Source: Bacteroides sp. (lineage in GTDB: Bacteria; Bacteroidota; Bacteroidia; Bacteroidales; Bacteroidaceae). From it: a stretch of DNA of 9,413 nucleotides. A model generated the notes under the pieces. That model was given only the letters and a program-made list of their open reading frames with translations. It made no database searches and was not told the origin of the DNA. Positions within the stretch are counted from its first letter, which is position 1. The number at the start of each line of letters is the position of its first letter. Shown in pieces: positions 7,629 to 9,413 of the stretch. The stretch is taken from contig DXLM01000097.1 in NCBI GenBank assembly GCA_019414725.1, positions 1 through 9,413 of the forward strand, read 5' to 3'. Both the position numbers and the translations under genes were made by a program.

Positions 7629-9107
7629 ATGAAAAAAATATCCTATATTTTTGCTTCTATACTGTTGACTGCTTCATTAAGCGGCTGCAATGATTTTTTG
7701 GATGTAACTCCTTCTGACCAGTATTCAGATGCAAGTGTTTTCACTAGTACTGAAGGAGCACAGCAGGTGTTAATTGGTGCTTATGACTGGTTTACTAATG
7801 GCCATTACGCTCATTATACCAATCAATATATTTTCTTTATGCCTGATGTGATGGCTGATGATGCAATGGTAAACAGTACAGGTAACTATAATCGTTTTGT
7901 TTCACCTTATCAATACTCTATTACTCCAAGCAGTACTTATTCTGTGGATCCTTGGATTGGTTGCTATAGCTTAATTGATAACTGTAATGCTATTTTAGAT
8001 AATTTAGAAACATTACCGGAAAGTAGTGAACGTAATCGTATTGAAGGAGAGTCTTTGGCATTGCGTACCTATGCATATCACTATTTGATTAGAATGTATG
8101 CAAAACCTGTTAATAAATATCCTGATAATCCAGGAGTTATTCTTCGTTTAACATCTTCAACTACAGACATACCTCGCTCTACGGTAAAAGATTGCTATGT
8201 TCAAATGGTGAATGATATTGAAAAGGCTTGTACTTTATTGACAGGTACATCCTCTTCTTCAAAATGTTACATAACAGAACAGGCAGCTCATGGAATTGCT
8301 GCTAGAATTTATTTAGACTTAGGCGATTACACTAATGGAACGTCACATGCAAACAAAGCTTTATCAGAAATTACATTGATGTCAAAAGCTGATTATAAAA
8401 ACAAGTTCTGTGAAAATAACACTGAAACAATATGGTATTTTACATGTACCTCTACTGACAAGCAATCATTCTTATCGTTGCCAGCATTTTGGTACTATTG
8501 TGACCAAGATTCTACTTATGTAAAAGACGGGTACAGTTCTCTAGGTGTTGCAAAAGAGTTGATTGATATTTTTGATGATACAGATATCCGTAAAACTTTA
8601 TTTGTAAAGATAGATGGCAAATATTACAAACGCAATGGCAGCTATGTCACATGCAAAATTAACAGCCGGAAGAATGACGATAGCGATGGAACAAAAGGCT
8701 CTGGTACAGTAGCTTTTGCTGAAGGTGATTATAATATGATGCGTGGTTCTGAAATGTATTTAATTATAGCTGAACTAGCCGCTGATAATAATCATGAAGA
8801 TGAAGCCTTAGCTGCTTTGAATAAAGTGAGGGAAGCACGCGGTATAAATGCATATTCAGGCACAGGTGATGTTTTAAAAACAGAGATACAGAATGAACGT
8901 CGTCGTGAACTTTTTGCTGAAGGTCACCGTTTATTTGATCTTAAGCGCAGAGATTTACCAATGGATCGTTCAAATTTAACATTGGATTGGAGCAGAGTCG
9001 GATTGATTCCTGCCGGTTCAGACAAATTAGAAATGCCCATACCTCAAGATGAAATTGATGCGAACGGTGCGTTAACAATAGCAGATCAGAATCCTGCATA
9101 TAAATAA
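7629..9107 (+). CDS. SusD/RagB-like surface lipoprotein, partner of the second SusC
   Basis: Surface lipoprotein of 492 residues expected to form the lid on the second SusC. The signal peptide MKKISYIFASILLTASLSGC has lipobox LSGC with the lipidated Cys at 20, followed by N-D-F-L-D as is common in SusD. Family features: GESLALRTYAYHYLIRMY at 140-157 in the helical TPR-like region, GSEMYLIIAELAAD at 373-386, and ERRRELFAEGHRLFDLKRR at 423-441. The C-terminus carries the usual IPQDEIDAN and DQNPAY elements. It starts 18 bases after the susC stop with no promoter visible between, so it depends on transcription through the headless susC and is probably silent along with it. It is distinct in sequence from the first SusD, as expected if each cassette carries a matched pair. 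Ligand unknown. Confidence 0.95.
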   Translation: MKKISYIFASILLTASLSGCNDFLDVTPSDQYSDASVFTSTEGAQQVLIGAYDWFTNGHYAHYTNQYIFFMPDVMADDAMVNSTGNYNRFVSPYQYSITPSSTYSVDPWIGCYSLIDNCNAILDNLETLPESSERNRIEGESLALRTYAYHYLIRMYAKPVNKYPDNPGVILRLTSSTTDIPRSTVKDCYVQMVNDIEKACTLLTGTSSSSKCYITEQAAHGIAARIYLDLGDYTNGTSHANKALSEITLMSKADYKNKFCENNTETIWYFTCTSTDKQSFLSLPAFWYYCDQDSTYVKDGYSSLGVAKELIDIFDDTDIRKTLFVKIDGKYYKRNGSYVTCKINSRKNDDSDGTKGSGTVAFAEGDYNMMRGSEMYLIIAELAADNNHEDEALAALNKVREARGINAYSGTGDVLKTEIQNERRRELFAEGHRLFDLKRRDLPMDRSNLTLDWSRVGLIPAGSDKLEMPIPQDEIDANGALTIADQNPAYK

Positions 9108-9144
9108 CTAATATACAGCAAATATTGTTATTTGGTACTAAGGA

Positions 9145-9187
9145 AAGGACTGATATTTTCATTTAAATTGAGAATATCAGTTCTTTT
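9145..9187 (+). terminator. Intrinsic terminator after second susCD pair
   Basis: AAGGACTGATATTTTC at 9145-9160 pairs with GAGAATATCAGTTCTT at 9170-9185 (two G-T wobbles) around a 9-base loop, followed by a short T-rich tail. It lies 37 bases after the susD stop. It is unrelated in sequence to the first terminator. It gives each cassette its own transcription end. Confidence 0.8.
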
Positions 9188-9242
9188 ATAATATATAGTC
9201 AAAATATATTTAAAACAAAAATGAAGTAAACACTTTATTTCA

Positions 9243-9258
9243 GTAGAATAAAGGTAGA
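9243..9258 (+). repeat. Spacer repeat GTAGAATAAAGGTAGA, copy B
   Basis: Fifteen of 16 bases match 4512-4527, in the equivalent spacer ahead of a cassette repeat (118 bases upstream here, 150 in the other spacer). An AAATTATTT block follows immediately, as it does near copy A. The remainder of 9188-9360 is AT-rich and holds no gene that I can see. Confidence 0.55.
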
Positions 9259-9342
9259 AAATTATTTCTTTTATACTTCTCAAACAATTTATATAGCAGA
9301 AAAGCAGGTAAAGCGAAGAAATACTTTTGTGTTGATTATCAG

Positions 9343-9358
9343 TTATTTACATAAATAA
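9343..9358 (+). other. AT palindrome abutting cassette repeat 3
   Basis: TTATTTA and TAAATAA form perfect 7-base arms around CA, ending two bases before repeat copy 3. The right arm contains a TAA (9352-9354) in frame with the downstream susC, so the third cassette cannot be read from upstream. It may be a binding site or chance in AT-rich DNA. Confidence 0.35.
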
Positions 9359-9360
9359 TT

Positions 9361-9399
9361 AGTTCCGCAAAGACTTTGGTAGTTTCCTTTATCGGAATG
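9361..9399 (+). repeat. 39-bp cassette repeat, copy 3
   Basis: Identical to copies 1 and 2 and in the same orientation, 4699 bases downstream of copy 2. It again encodes SSAKTLVVSFIGM. The six bases before it are in frame but follow directly on a TAA stop at 9352-9354. Confidence 0.92.
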
Positions 9400-9413
9400 G
9401 CTACACAAGAAGT
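9361..9413 (+). CDS. Start of a third headless susC cassette, cut by window edge
   Basis: Seventeen codons are visible: SSAKTLVVSFIGM followed by A-T-Q-E and a partial Val codon. The A-x-Q-E-V pattern matches the first SusC (ASQEV) and resembles the second (KSQEL) at the same place, so this is very probably another SusC barrel gene without its N-terminus. An in-frame TAA ends six bases upstream and there is no usable start. The rest, and any susD partner, lie beyond the window. Confidence 0.75.

Noticed and set aside
9322..9329. TACTTTTG, a match to the Bacteroides -7 promoter box TAnnTTTG
   Set aside because: There is no TTTG at the expected -33 spacing, and a transcript from here would meet an in-frame stop and no start codon before the third susC.
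1..9413. CRISPR array or insertion sequence as explanation of the repeats
   Set aside because: The three repeats are about 4.7 kb apart with protein-coding DNA between, and no transposase, terminal inverted repeats or target duplications were seen.

Overview
The window looks like chromosomal DNA from a gut-type Bacteroidota (Bacteroidales: Bacteroides, Phocaeicola or a relative). It is AT-rich, lacks clear Shine-Dalgarno sequences, and is filled by SusC/SusD-type outer-membrane nutrient importers, a gene pair specific to that phylum. No species can be named from the sequence alone.

Layout, all on the + strand: (1) 1-2940, a susC-like TonB-dependent receptor that enters from the left edge and lacks its first ~100 codons; (2) 2953-4449, its susD-like surface lipoprotein; (3) 4469-4502, a strong intrinsic terminator, followed by an AT-rich spacer; (4) 4662-7610, a second, different susC-like gene that has no signal peptide, no complete N-terminal domain and no ATG start; (5) 7629-9107, its susD-like partner; (6) 9145-9187, a second intrinsic terminator and another AT-rich spacer; (7) 9361-9413, the first 53 bases of a third headless susC that runs off the right edge.

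The central observation is a 39-bp sequence that occurs three times, identical and in the same orientation, at 13-51, 4662-4700 and 9361-9399. Each copy encodes SSAKTLVVSFIGM in the same frame, and each sits exactly where a susC coding region begins or, for copy 1, continues. Only copy 1 is preceded by plausible susC codons (S-N-V-P). Copies 2 and 3 are preceded by non-coding AT-rich DNA with in-frame stops. The window therefore reads as a tandem array of interchangeable cassettes, each made of repeat, headless susC, susD, terminator and spacer. Cassette 1 is probably joined to the fixed promoter and N-terminus outside the window, and cassettes 2 and 3 are probably silent reserves.

Recombination between repeats would keep the promoter, signal peptide and most of the N-terminal domain, and would replace the plug, the barrel and the matching SusD lid together, always in frame. 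SusC/SusD phase variation by site-specific DNA inversion is known in Bacteroides. What stands out here is the head-to-tail arrangement with direct repeats, which predicts excision or cassette replacement inside the window rather than simple inversion. No recombinase, inverted repeat copy, glycan-degrading enzyme, tRNA, IS element or CRISPR array was seen in the window.
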